A DNA stretch of 25,604 nucleotides from JACKOD01 sp041591635 (GCA_041591635.1 JBFHRO010000018.1:1-25604); one strand, 5' to 3'. Counted from the stretch's first letter, positions 15,906 to 23,988 are shown. Notes: a model not told the origin generated them from the letters alone. A program made the numbers and translations.

Positions 15906-15928
15906 CACCAGACACACCCACACTGGTG
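15906..15928 (-). repeat. Inverted repeat between the lipoprotein and the 54-residue gene
   Basis: CACCAG and CTGGTG flank an 11-base AC-rich loop. It lies downstream of the lipoprotein stop and upstream of the small gene, with no T-run, so it could be an attenuator or an operator. Confidence 0.3.
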
Positions 15929-15969
15929 CCCTTTCCTTAGTCTAGTTCGTCTGCAAGGCGACCACCTGA

Positions 15970-17865
15970 CTAAAACCAGGATGACTTTTTCCCGCCGGGA
16001 TGCTCCTCCACGGTTTTTTCCTGCACGCGACATTCAGCACCGGCATCCCCCCCAGGGCGCCGGGCAAGGCGCACCTCATCGCCGCTTTGGCTCCACTCAA
16101 ACTGGTTCGCAAACCAGGTCGCCCGATCTTTCAGGCCACGGGTGACGTCCGGCAAGGGCTGAAGAATACAGGACGAGGCCACCGTGCCCGACCAGCGCAA
16201 ACGCCCTTGATACTCCGAGGGCGAAAGCTCGAACACCGAGAGCCTGAGCGGTTGTGGCGCCTCACCGTAAAGCGTCACAACCCGGTTGTCGCGCACCGCC
16301 ACCAAACCCGACACGGCATGACGGCTAAAGGGCACACGCCCAAACAACAACCAGCCCTGACGATCACGGCGCTGCACCAGGTAATTGGTACCAGGCAAGG
16401 CTTCCAGCGGCGTTGCGGGATAGGCGACCGTTTCGAGATAAAGGAGCTGGTGCGCACCGGCATGCGCCTGTAACAGAAACAGCTCATAGGCACCGGTGCC
16501 GCGGGCCTTGAGCAGTATCTGGTCGGGATTAAGCACCTGATACTCCCGCAAGGTAAGCGCCTCGCCACTGCCGTAGGGGTTATCAATCTGAATATGGCGT
16601 TGCCCCTGAATTTCGAGCTCCGGTACCCGCACGGCAATCGCCTCCCGGGCGGTCGAGGTCGGCCCGGGCCGGTAGGTAAAGGCTACGTCGTTGAGCGAAA
16701 AAACCGAGCCCTCGTACACCCGCTTGCGATCAACCGCGCCACATCGACGTTGCTTCTCGGCCGGGTCGATGTTCCAGCCGTCGAGCAAGCACAGCTCGGC
16801 AATATTCAGGCTCAGCGCCACCTCCGGATAATCGCCCTGAGCCATCGCCAGGCCACGGGGGTTAAGCGCTGCGCACTGCGCAACCATGAGCGGCAACTGC
16901 TCGTCGTCTTCCAGCAACACGGGCATCGCTGCACCGGTTTGCACTTTGGGCCCGGAGTCAACCATGTCATGGCGCAGTGCCAGAACCTGCACCGGCGGCA
17001 CGGCCAGCACATGATCGGGTCGCAACGTCAGGCGCGCCGGTGGCCCTGGATCAAACTCGAAGTTCTTATGCCACCAGGTCGGCCCGTAAGCGTAGGCGAC
17101 CTGGCGATCATTTTCGGTGGTCGTGTGACGATCCAGTTTGGGGTGATCGAAGGCGAAGGCCGGCAGGCGAAAGCAGTCCTTGCCCAGGGCGAGCCGGGCC
17201 AGGGTCTGGCCGGTATTCAGGTCAACCGCGCGCAACACAATGTCATTGCCAGCGGGGTTTGCGTCCGCCAGAAACGCGTAAGGGTAATCCACTTTCGCCA
17301 GCGCCCCCGGCCCTATATCTACCAGCGCGAAGGGCTGATGCCGCACCATGTGGTTATGGCCCTGCTCGCCTCGCACCAAGGTCCAGCCCTCGAGGCGCGA
17401 ATCTGGAAACCAGTTGTAGGGGCTGCCATCGCCAATGGGCAAGACCGCGGCGCGGGTAGTGCCCTGGCTCCTTGTCAGGCGCACGACGGGATAGGGATGT
17501 CCCTGGGAGTTACGGCTAACGACCAATAGCCAATCGTTGGGGGCCAAGGCCACGGCATCGTAAACCGTTGGATACTCGACCAGACCCGGATGCTGCGCGT
17601 TGATCAGGCGCTTGAGTTCGAAGCTGTCGACCGCTCGGCCATCAATACGCAAATGGATATCGGTGTACTCGTTCAGGCCGCCGGTCACGTAATCCCTGGA
17701 GGTACGGTGCTCCTTGCGGATTTCAATATCCGCCAGGCCGGAATTCGATGGTGAGCAGGCACAAAGCATAACGGCCAGCAGGCACTGGCAGGCTCTAAGA
17801 ATCCGCCCTGACCGGCTGTTTTTGTTGCCGCCAGCGATTGCCGTAATACTCCAGCGGTTACCCAT
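15970..17865 (-). CDS. Large lipoprotein of unknown function
   Basis: A 631-residue protein I cannot assign. The ATG ending at 17865 has AGGA ten bases ahead; another in-frame ATG seven codons upstream lacks a site. The N-terminus has a long basic stretch, then LLAVMLCACSPS, where LCAC at 34-37 acts as a lipobox with C37 as the probable lipidated cysteine. The mature part has many alternating short strands and turns, with repeated RL and D-rich segments such as DYPYAFLADANPAGNDIVLRAVDL, which suggests a beta-propeller-like or all-beta fold, but I see no clean repeat. It has about a dozen cysteines. It lies after OmpW, with no obvious shared operon signal. It could be a surface or periplasmic binding protein. 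Confidence 0.75.
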   Translation of the reverse strand: MGNRWSITAIAGGNKNSRSGRILRACQCLLAVMLCACSPSNSGLADIEIRKEHRTSRDYVTGGLNEYTDIHLRIDGRAVDSFELKRLINAQHPGLVEYPTVYDAVALAPNDWLLVVSRNSQGHPYPVVRLTRSQGTTRAAVLPIGDGSPYNWFPDSRLEGWTLVRGEQGHNHMVRHQPFALVDIGPGALAKVDYPYAFLADANPAGNDIVLRAVDLNTGQTLARLALGKDCFRLPAFAFDHPKLDRHTTTENDRQVAYAYGPTWWHKNFEFDPGPPARLTLRPDHVLAVPPVQVLALRHDMVDSGPKVQTGAAMPVLLEDDEQLPLMVAQCAALNPRGLAMAQGDYPEVALSLNIAELCLLDGWNIDPAEKQRRCGAVDRKRVYEGSVFSLNDVAFTYRPGPTSTAREAIAVRVPELEIQGQRHIQIDNPYGSGEALTLREYQVLNPDQILLKARGTGAYELFLLQAHAGAHQLLYLETVAYPATPLEALPGTNYLVQRRDRQGWLLFGRVPFSRHAVSGLVAVRDNRVVTLYGEAPQPLRLSVFELSPSEYQGRLRWSGTVASSCILQPLPDVTRGLKDRATWFANQFEWSQSGDEVRLARRPGGDAGAECRVQEKTVEEHPGGKKSSWF

Positions 17866-18007
17866 CTGCCCTGTTCCTCTCTCCATCGTTAGCGAAGTCC
17901 GGGCGACGGATCGAACTCAAACCTGGCTGACCGGCCCCGGAAGCAGCAACAGTACAGGCGTGGCAGAGCCTTGCCAACAGCCTTACCAGGAAGGTGCAGG
18001 AAGACGT

Positions 18008-18040
18008 TAAAAAAAGAAAAAAAGGGGGGCGATGCCCCCC
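18008..18040 (-). terminator. Strong rho-independent terminator of the ompW-like gene
   Basis: On the minus strand, GGGGGGC and GCCCCCC form a 7-bp stem with an ATC loop, followed by TTTTTTTCTTTTTTT. It lies 46 bases after the OmpW stop. Confidence 0.93.
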
Positions 18041-18085
18041 AATACCTCTGAGGGAGAGAGGGTGTGTCTGGCACCGAAGCCAGCA

Positions 18086-18823
18086 CTAGAATTTCACGTA
18101 AGCACCCACCATATAAACCATCGGGTCAATTTCAACATCCACCTTGGCTTTTACCAAGCCCAGGTTCGTGTTGGCAGTAATGGTGCCCGTGGTATCAATA
18201 TCAATCCACCACAAAGCCGCGTTAATGCCGAAGTTATCGGTAATGCGGTAATCCACACCTAGCTGTGCCGCTACGCCAACGGAGTCATCAAGTTTGAGCT
18301 TGCTGCTGGTCGCAGTCACGCCGGAAACACCCTTGAGTGAGGCCAGCGTACCTATGGCACCGGTCAGGGTGTTAGTGGTGCTTTCCTCGAAAAACAAGGT
18401 GTAGTTCAGACCCAGACCAGCATAGGGCTGTACGCTCGATGCGGGGTCAAGAAAATAGTATTGCACCGACACCGTAGGCGGCAGATGTTTGGCCTCACCC
18501 AGCTTACCGGCCCCCGCCAACGCACCTGCCGCCATGATGTTGTGGGCAAAGGGCGTAGCAGCCAGAACTTCAACGCCAATGCGATTTGTCACTAAATAGG
18601 TAGCACTCAGTCCAAGTTGGGCATCGGAATCCACGCCCACTTTCGCTCCCGTCACGGCACCCAGTCCCGGCGCCGTGATTTGTATATCACTGCTCTTTTC
18701 CTGCGGATCAACGACAACAATGCCACTTCGAATCAGGATGTTACCTGCCTCATAGGCCAGCGCAGAGTGGCTTAGCATCAAAGTGCCGGCAAGCATGGGC
18801 AAGGAGAATGTGCGTTTTATCAT
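18086..18823 (-). CDS. OmpW family outer-membrane protein
   Basis: A 245-residue outer-membrane beta barrel of the OmpW family, thought to form a small hydrophobic pore. Residues 1-23 are a signal peptide (SHSALA then YEAGNILIRSG). The AGNILIRSGIVVVDP start of the mature protein is the usual OmpW opening. Later come LPPTVSVQYYFLD, YAGLGLNYTLFFEE and the final barrel strand PMVYMVGAYVKF with a terminal aromatic residue, as outer-membrane proteins require. It is longer than E. coli OmpW (212) owing to an extracellular loop near 135-160. AGG sits seven bases ahead of the ATG. It is divergent from ytfE with 381 bases between them and ends in a strong terminator, so it is monocistronic. Confidence 0.93.
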   Translation of the reverse strand: MIKRTFSLPMLAGTLMLSHSALAYEAGNILIRSGIVVVDPQEKSSDIQITAPGLGAVTGAKVGVDSDAQLGLSATYLVTNRIGVEVLAATPFAHNIMAAGALAGAGKLGEAKHLPPTVSVQYYFLDPASSVQPYAGLGLNYTLFFEESTTNTLTGAIGTLASLKGVSGVTATSSKLKLDDSVGVAAQLGVDYRITDNFGINAALWWIDIDTTGTITANTNLGLVKAKVDVEIDPMVYMVGAYVKF

Positions 18824-19076
18824 GGATTAACCTCGGTATTTGATCAGTGGCAAAGAATAACCGTGGTCAGTCTAATCATTACTATTTGTGTGTATTTGAC
18901 ATAGCTCATATTAGGTATCTGAAGATCAATACATGCACTCCTATATGGTTATTTTTGATGACATACGTCAATTATTCGCCCGCATCCTCTCAAGCATCGA
19001 CTCACATTGTCTGCGCAACCGCCGGGAAAAAGCACACGAAATCAGAAAGGCGCTTTCGCTGGTCACAACAGAATTC

Positions 19077-19104
19077 TTGCACAGCAAACAATAAGATGTA
19101 TTAT
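19077..19104 (+). promoter_or_regulatory. Promoter of the ytfE-like gene
   Basis: TTGCAC (19077-19082) and TATTAT (19099-19104) are 16 bases apart, and the -10 lies inside the NsrR box. This is a good sigma70-type match at the expected distance (about 100 bases) from the ATG, and the overlap explains how the repressor would block it. Confidence 0.7.
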
Positions 19105-19115
19105 ATATACATCTT
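19093..19115 (+). promoter_or_regulatory. NsrR operator (nitric oxide response)
   Basis: A 23-base palindrome with perfect 9-base arms AAGATGTAT and ATACATCTT around a 5-base AT centre. It matches the known NsrR consensus AAGATGyAT-N5-ATrCATCTT closely. It overlaps the -10 of the gene for the Fe-S repair protein, a classic NsrR target. Confidence 0.9.
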
Positions 19116-19204
19116 TAAGGTCAGCCATGTGAAAGCGCTTGAACACCCATCAAGGCCACCTTGGTGCGCACCGCGCCTTTCACCCAAACCGGGGGTAAAC
19201 CAGA

Positions 19205-19912
19205 ATGAACACGACCACAAACCTTACCGAGCAATCGATGGGAAAAATTGCCCGCGACATTCCCGGCGCCACCGCCGTACTGCATCGTTTCAATCTCGAT
19301 TTCTGCTGCGGCGGTGCCAAGCCTTTGGGTACGGCGCTGCAGGAAAAAGGCCTGGCCAGCGATGCCATTGTGCAAGAGCTGCAGGCGCTCATGGCGAGAA
19401 ACCAGGCAGAGGATGAGCTTAACAACGTCTCCGACATGAGACTGATCGAACATATCCTGGATCGCTATCACGATACTCACAGGGAGCAACTGCCAGAACT
19501 CATACGCTTGGCACGAAGGGTCGAGCAGGTACACGGGGATCGCCCGGAGTGTCCAAACGGACTCTGGTTGCATCTGGAAAAAATGCGCGACCTGCTGGAA
19601 GATCACATGAAAAAAGAAGAGGAAATTCTCTTCCCGGTGATTTCACGCGGCATCTACGCCCTGGCAAGTGCATCCATTGACGTCATGCGCAAGGAACATG
19701 AAGGCCATGGGGTCGCCCTGGAAAAACTGGATCAGCTCACCCGCAATATCACCTTGCCAAAAGGGGCCTGCAATACCTGGCGCGCCCTGTATCTGGGGCT
19801 GGCCACCTTTAAAGCCGATATCATGAATCACATTCACCTGGAAAATAATGTGCTCTTCGAACGCGTTATCCAGCAAGCCAGTGCCAGCCCCACCCCGACC
19901 CATATTCTTTAG
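19205..19912 (+). CDS. ytfE: Iron-sulfur cluster repair di-iron protein (RIC/YtfE/ScdA family)
   Basis: A 235-residue cytoplasmic protein that repairs Fe-S clusters damaged by nitric oxide and oxidants, using a hemerythrin-like di-iron centre. The N-terminal ScdA-type domain (10-40) has LDFCCGGAKPL with C34 and C35. The hemerythrin part has the six ligands of E. coli YtfE at a constant +5 offset: H89, H134, E138, H165, H209 and E213 (E. coli H84, H129, E133, H160, H204, E208), in YHDTH, DHMKKEE, KEHEGHG and HIHLENNVLF. The gene is under an NsrR box, in agreement with its role. A small hairpin follows the stop. It is monocistronic or nearly so. Confidence 0.95.
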   Translation: MNTTTNLTEQSMGKIARDIPGATAVLHRFNLDFCCGGAKPLGTALQEKGLASDAIVQELQALMARNQAEDELNNVSDMRLIEHILDRYHDTHREQLPELIRLARRVEQVHGDRPECPNGLWLHLEKMRDLLEDHMKKEEEILFPVISRGIYALASASIDVMRKEHEGHGVALEKLDQLTRNITLPKGACNTWRALYLGLATFKADIMNHIHLENNVLFERVIQQASASPTPTHIL

Positions 19913-19941
19913 TCATGCGCTGGCCGGAGATGCCATGGTAA

Positions 19942-19966
19942 ACACAGGGACTGTGTGCCTGTTTTC
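19942..19966 (+). terminator. Possible terminator after ytfE
   Basis: ACACAG and CTGTGT form a 6-bp stem with a 3-base loop, and TTTT comes five bases after. The hairpin is small, so termination is only possible, not clear. Confidence 0.35.
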
Positions 19967-20091
19967 TCATCACCAACTGCAGCGGGTAACGCACGCTGCC
20001 CTCCACTTGTTGCCCGTTCGCTCCGTCACTGATCGTCATTTCCGCAAAGCCTGACGTCCGCTTTTTTCTGTTGCCAGCACAAAAAAATTGG

Positions 20092-20139
20092 TGACACATG
20101 TCATTTTTAAATTGCAATCTTTGCACTCTCTTCTATGGT
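20092..20139 (+). promoter_or_regulatory. Candidate regulated promoter of the binding-protein operon
   Basis: TTGCAA (20112-20117) and TATGGT (20134-20139) are 16 bases apart. The region carries two inverted repeats: TGACACATGTCA (20092-20103) just upstream and TGCAA-TCT-TTGCA (20113-20125) over the -35. The regulator is unknown. Confidence 0.4.
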
Positions 20140-20179
20140 TATGAGACCCCCATCACACAACAACAATACGGGAGGGCAT

Positions 20180-21922
20180 ATGCCTGACATGTATAAATGC
20201 AGTTCTTCTCGAAATGGGTTATTCAAGCACATTCGTCTCGCCGTTCTTGGCCTTGGTCTGTGCGCAAGCCAGCTGGGCTGGGCCGGTGAAGCCGAAGCCA
20301 AAAAGTGGCTGGAGTCGGAATTCCAGGACAGCACGCTCACCAAAGAGCAGCAGATGGAAGAGCTCAAGTGGTTCATCAAGGCCGCCGAGCCCTATAAGGG
20401 AATGACCATTCGCGTCGTGTCCGAACGCATTGACACCCATTGGTATGAAGCCAACACGCTGACCAAGGCCTTCGAGGACATTACCGGCATCAAGGTGGTG
20501 CATGAGATCACCGGTGAAGATGACGTAGTGAAAAAGATCTCCACCCAGGCGGCCCTGGATTACAGCCTCTACGATGCCTACATCAATGACTCCGACTTGA
20601 TCGGAACCCACTACCGCTACGGTAAGGTGGTGGCCCTGAGTGATTTCATGGCCGGCGAAGGCAAGGATGTCACCCTCCCTACCCTGGATCTGGATGATTT
20701 CATGGGGCTGTCGTTTACCACCGGCCCCGACGGCAAGCTCTATCAGCTGCCCGACCAGCAGTTTGCCAACCTGTACTGGTACCGGCATGACTGGTTCAGC
20801 CGCCCCGAACTGCGGGAAAAATTCAAGTCGATTTACGGCTATGAACTGGATGTGCCGAAAAACTGGTCAGCGTATGAAGACATTGCCGAGTTTTTCTCGA
20901 TTCACATAAAAGAAATTGACGGCGTGCGCGTCTACGGTCACATGGACTACGGCAAGAAAGACCCCTCACTGGGCTGGCGATTCTCGGATGCCTGGTTATC
21001 GATGGCGGGTGCCGGCGACAAGGGGATTCCAAACGGCTTGCCCGTGGATGAGTGGGGTATCCGGGTAGAGAACTGCCACCCTGTGGGTGCCAGCGTGGCC
21101 CGAGGCGGAGCCCTTAACGGCCCGGCCGCAGTCTACTCAATCACCAAATTCACCGAGTGGCTCAACAAGTACGCGCCACCTAATGCCAAAGGCATGACCT
21201 TTAGTGAAGCCGGTGCCGTGCCTGGCCAGGGCAATATTGCCCAGCAGATCTTCTGGTACACCGCCTTCACCGCGGCACTGACCGATCCGAAATTGCCGGT
21301 CACTGATGAAAAAGGCGCTCCAAAATGGCGCATGGCGCCCTCGCCACGGGGTCCCTACTGGGAAGACGGCATGAAGTTGGGCTATCAGGACGCAGGTTCC
21401 TGGACCTTCCTCACCAGCACACCGCTGGAACGCCGCAAGGCAGCCTGGCTGTATGCACAGTTCCTGGTATCAAAAACCGTATCACTGAAGAAAACGCTCG
21501 TGGGCCTGACCCCGATTCGTGCCTCCGATGTTAATTCGCCGAAGATGACTGAGGTCGCGCACAAATACGGCGGACTGATCGAATTCTATCGCAGTAAGGC
21601 GCGCGTAGCCTGGACACCTTCAGGAACCAACGTACCTGACTATCCGGCCCTGTCCGATCTGTGGTGGAAGAACGTGGCACTTGCGGCCAACGATCAGCTG
21701 ACGCCCCAACAAGCCATGGACAAGATGGCTAAGGAAATGGATGAACGCCTGCAGAAAATCGCCGACTCCGGACTTCAGACCCGTTGTGAGCCCAAGCTCA
21801 ATGAACCCAGAGATCCTGCCTACTGGCTGGCTCAGCCTGGCTCTCCCAAGGCGAAACTTGCCAACGAGAAGCCACCAGGTGAAACGCTGCCATACCTGCA
21901 GTCTTTGAAGGCGTGGGAATAA
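20180..21922 (+). CDS. Family 1 extracellular solute-binding protein, GlpV-like
   Basis: A 580-residue periplasmic binding protein resembling the glycerol transporter subunit GlpV of rhizobia, an unusually large SBP family 1 type. The ATG at 20180 has GGAGG a few bases ahead; an upstream ATG at 20135 lies over the likely -10 and is not used. A signal peptide (about residues 1-32) ends LGWAGEAEA. The mature part has the domain start MTIRVVSERIDTHWYEANTL, the two-lobe features KLYQLPDQQFANLYWYRHDWF and the C-terminal SKTVSLKKTLVGLTPIRASD. Two cysteines (VENCHP and QTRCEP) could form a disulfide. It is followed after 14 bases by another binding protein, and neither permease nor ATPase is in the window. 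Ligand unproved; a sugar alcohol or similar is a family guess. Confidence 0.88.
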   Translation: MPDMYKCSSSRNGLFKHIRLAVLGLGLCASQLGWAGEAEAKKWLESEFQDSTLTKEQQMEELKWFIKAAEPYKGMTIRVVSERIDTHWYEANTLTKAFEDITGIKVVHEITGEDDVVKKISTQAALDYSLYDAYINDSDLIGTHYRYGKVVALSDFMAGEGKDVTLPTLDLDDFMGLSFTTGPDGKLYQLPDQQFANLYWYRHDWFSRPELREKFKSIYGYELDVPKNWSAYEDIAEFFSIHIKEIDGVRVYGHMDYGKKDPSLGWRFSDAWLSMAGAGDKGIPNGLPVDEWGIRVENCHPVGASVARGGALNGPAAVYSITKFTEWLNKYAPPNAKGMTFSEAGAVPGQGNIAQQIFWYTAFTAALTDPKLPVTDEKGAPKWRMAPSPRGPYWEDGMKLGYQDAGSWTFLTSTPLERRKAAWLYAQFLVSKTVSLKKTLVGLTPIRASDVNSPKMTEVAHKYGGLIEFYRSKARVAWTPSGTNVPDYPALSDLWWKNVALAANDQLTPQQAMDKMAKEMDERLQKIADSGLQTRCEPKLNEPRDPAYWLAQPGSPKAKLANEKPPGETLPYLQSLKAWE

Positions 21923-21936
21923 GAGGAGATTTGGCG

Positions 21937-22662
21937 ATGACTATGATTAAAAAAACCATTAACACCCTGGCAATCACCGGCATGCTGGCCCTAAGTGGCG
22001 CAGCCTCGGCGGCAACTTATAGCTTGCTGACTGAAGAGCTTCCTCCCTACAGCATGAAGCAGGGCAGCAAGATCACCGGTGCGAGCGTTGATATAGTGGC
22101 CGAGCTGTTCAAGCGCGCCGGCCTTAAGTCTGAAGTCAAGCTGCAGCCTTTCGTACGGGCCGTTGACACCACCCTCAAAGAAGCCAATACCTGCGTGTTC
22201 CCGGTTGAACGCAACCAGGAACGGGAGGTTTCCTTCAAGTGGGTAAGTCCGATTCTGGTAACCTACACGGCGTTTTACACCATGGATGATTCCAAAGTGG
22301 ATATCCGGGTATTGAACGACGTGAAGGACCTGAGCATCGGCACCTACAACGGCAGTGCGCCGGCGGAGTACTTGAGCGGACAAGGGTTTGAAGTACAAAC
22401 CACGCCCAAAGATGCGCCCAACATCCAGAAACTGGCCGCCAAGCGTATCGATGTCTGGGCAGCGGATACCCTTACCGCTTCCTACCTGGCCAAGGAAGCC
22501 AAGGTAACCAACCTCAAGGAACGTCTGGTGTACTTCTCGGCGTTGCGGGCGCTGGCCTGTAACCTGGGTACCGATGACGCCGTCATTGACAAGCTCGAAG
22601 ATGAGCTGAAGAAAATGTACGCCGATGGGTCGGTAGAGAAGATTCTCGCTACCTACAAGTAA
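21937..22662 (+). CDS. Family 3 periplasmic substrate-binding protein
   Basis: A 241-residue secreted SBP_bac_3 protein. The start is the ATG at 21937, preceded by GAGGAG eight bases away; an earlier in-frame start lacks this. The signal peptide ends SGAASA, and the mature part begins ATYSLLTEELPPYSM, the ligand-facing first strand. Later come VDIVAELFKRAGLKSEVKLQPFVRA, typical of the lysine/arginine/ornithine class, and the unusual single cysteines NTCVFPV and LACNLGT. It follows the large binding protein by 14 bases and so shares its transcript, and is closed by a strong terminator. It is only distantly like the two paralogs at 2554-4341. Ligand unknown. Confidence 0.9.
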   Translation: MTMIKKTINTLAITGMLALSGAASAATYSLLTEELPPYSMKQGSKITGASVDIVAELFKRAGLKSEVKLQPFVRAVDTTLKEANTCVFPVERNQEREVSFKWVSPILVTYTAFYTMDDSKVDIRVLNDVKDLSIGTYNGSAPAEYLSGQGFEVQTTPKDAPNIQKLAAKRIDVWAADTLTASYLAKEAKVTNLKERLVYFSALRALACNLGTDDAVIDKLEDELKKMYADGSVEKILATYK

Positions 22663-22678
22663 GGGTCACACAGGCATG

Positions 22679-22714
22679 AAAAAACGCCAGCGGGTTCGCC
22701 CCTGGCGTTTTTTT
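22679..22714. terminator. Strong bidirectional terminator
   Basis: AACGCCAG and CTGGCGTT with inner GGG/CCC, a TTCG tetraloop and one bulged C form the stem. An A-run on the left and seven Ts on the right flank it, so it serves both the binding-protein operon and the converging carbonic anhydrase gene, which stops at 22728. Confidence 0.95.
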
Positions 22715-22727
22715 ATGGCCAGGTAAA

Positions 22728-23372
22728 TCAGCGCCCAAACAGGCGTGCAACGGCACCGGGGTATTTCTGCTGCACCTCTGGCACCGAATTCACCGAAATA
22801 TGCAAGTCATTGACTATGCCGTCGCTGATGCCGTACACCCAGCCATGAATGCGCACTTTTTGCCCCCGATCCCAGGCATCGCGGATGACGGTGGTTTGTG
22901 CCACATTCACCACCTGCTCGATCACATTGAGTTCACACAAACGATCGACGCAGCGAGTTTCGTCATTGATCCGCCCCAGATCAGTCTTGTGAATGTCATA
23001 CACATCCTTGATATGGGCCAGCCAGTTTTCTATCAATCCCAGCCGCGTGCCCGCCAGCGCGGCCTTGACGCCGCCACAGCCATAATGCCCGCACACAATG
23101 ACATGCTTTACCTTGAGCACATCCACGGCATATTGAATCACCGACAAACAGTTAAGATCAGCATGGGCCATGACATTGGCGATATTGCGGTGCACAAAGA
23201 TCTCACCTGGCATCAGATCGACGATCTGATTGGCCGGAACGCGACTGTCAGAGCAGCCTATCCAGAGGTATTCCGGTGACTGCTGGGCAGCAAGATTCAA
23301 AAAGAAATCGGGCTGCCTGTCTTTGATCGACGCTGCCCACAGGCGGTTTTTCTCCAAAAGATGCTCAAGCAC
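22728..23372 (-). CDS. can: Beta-class carbonic anhydrase
   Basis: The enzyme hydrates CO2 to bicarbonate with a zinc ion. I start at the GTG ending at 23372, which has AGGA nine bases ahead and gives 214 residues; a GTG six codons earlier lacks a site. The N-terminus aligns with E. coli Can at the NRLW/NALW position. The ligands are C40 and D42 with R44 (CSDSR), then H96 and C99 (GHYGCGG), as in the class. FVHRNIANV, LNCLSVIQYAVDVL and HGWVYGISDG match Can closely. It stands alone on the minus strand, closed by a strong shared terminator. Confidence 0.96.
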   Translation of the reverse strand: MLEHLLEKNRLWAASIKDRQPDFFLNLAAQQSPEYLWIGCSDSRVPANQIVDLMPGEIFVHRNIANVMAHADLNCLSVIQYAVDVLKVKHVIVCGHYGCGGVKAALAGTRLGLIENWLAHIKDVYDIHKTDLGRINDETRCVDRLCELNVIEQVVNVAQTTVIRDAWDRGQKVRIHGWVYGISDGIVNDLHISVNSVPEVQQKYPGAVARLFGR

Positions 23373-23581
23373 GGTCGGGTTTCCTCTCACGATTTATCGA
23401 AAAATGCCAATGTCAGCCAAGCTAGTGGCCGATGGCAGACAAAAATATAACGAAAACGTGCACGAAGAAATGCACAAATGGTAATAGCGCCCAAAGCAGA
23501 GGGCGATGCGATCAATAACGCAGGGAAGGCACGAGCAGGAGGGCACACAAAACCAAGACAGGAAAACGCAAACACACAGCC

Positions 23582-23599
23582 CCCGCCCTACGAGGCGGG
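23582..23599 (-). terminator. Hairpin after the CheY-like gene
   Basis: CCCGCC and GGCGGG form a 6-bp stem with a 6-base loop, 20 bases downstream of the receiver stop on the minus strand. GCTGTGTGTTTGCGTTTTCC follows, T-rich but not a clean U-run. Termination is possible. Confidence 0.4.
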
Positions 23600-23619
23600 A
23601 ACCATGCTGCGCAACCAGA

Positions 23620-23988
23620 TCAGGCTCCGATCATTTTCTTGATGCCGCCAATGACTGCATCGCCTTTAAAGGGTTTGACGATCCAGCCCTTGACACCGGC
23701 CGCCTTGCCCCGGTCCTTCATGCGCGGATCACTCTCGGTGGTCAGCATGATGATATTGACGCTGGCATTACCCAGTTCACCGCGAATTTTCTCCACCATG
23801 GTCAAACCGTCCATATTTGGCATATTCACGTCGGAAATGACCAGTTTGATCTGTGAATCGCCCTTGAGCTTCACCAAACCGTCCTTGCCGTCGACAGCCA
23901 CTTCCACCGACAAGCCCTGGCCCTTGAGGAAAGAACTTACTTCGTTGCGTACTGTTGCGGAATCGTCCACCACCAAAATTTGTGCCAT
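23620..23988 (-). CDS. Single-domain CheY-like response regulator
   Basis: A 122-residue stand-alone receiver of the chemotaxis type. The start is the ATG ending at 23988, which gives MAQILVVDDSATVRNEV; upstream ATGs lack ribosome sites. The acidic pocket is D8-D9, the phosphoacceptor is D53 (SDVNMPNMDG), then LTTESDP and IVKPF with the conserved lysine. All residues needed for phosphorylation are present, and there is no output domain. It follows the two CheX-type genes on the same strand with a gap of 119 bases, which suggests that they remove its phosphate. The kinase that phosphorylates it is not in the window. Confidence 0.95.
   Translation of the reverse strand: MAQILVVDDSATVRNEVSSFLKGQGLSVEVAVDGKDGLVKLKGDSQIKLVISDVNMPNMDGLTMVEKIRGELGNASVNIIMLTTESDPRMKDRGKAAGVKGWIVKPFKGDAVIGGIKKMIGA

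Larger units (their letters stand above)
18824..19204. other. Divergent intergenic region between ompW and ytfE
   Basis: These 381 bases hold the NsrR box and promoter described separately and the 5' leaders of both genes. I also see TGACATACGTCA at 18959-18970 inside a larger imperfect palindrome (18955-18971), AAGCGCTT at 19133-19140 and GGTGCGCACC at 19163-19172. The ompW promoter could not be identified. No FNR-type TTGAT-N4-ATCAA site is present. The region is richer in A and T than the flanking genes. Confidence 0.5.

Noticed and set aside
16594..17529. A 311-codon open frame on the plus strand inside the lipoprotein gene
   Set aside because: The lipoprotein has a signal peptide and ribosome site, while this frame looks like a GC-driven shadow with no hydrophobic or domain features.
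18955..18971. Possible FNR or Dnr site TTGATGACATACGTCAA
   Set aside because: The half-sites are 7 bases apart rather than 4 and the right half is not ATCAA, so it does not fit the known consensus.
18847..19416. An open frame across the ompW-ytfE intergenic region into ytfE
   Set aside because: It runs through the NsrR operator and overlaps ytfE in another frame; the translated part shows no domain.
20135..20182. Upstream ATG at 20135 for the large binding protein
   Set aside because: It overlaps the likely -10 box and would add a polar segment ahead of the signal peptide; the ATG at 20180 has GGAGG ahead.
23387..23575. A 62-codon hydrophobic frame between the CheY-like gene and carbonic anhydrase
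   Set aside because: It begins with GTG and has no convincing ribosome site, and the hydrophobic content may be due to T-rich DNA; not strong enough to call.
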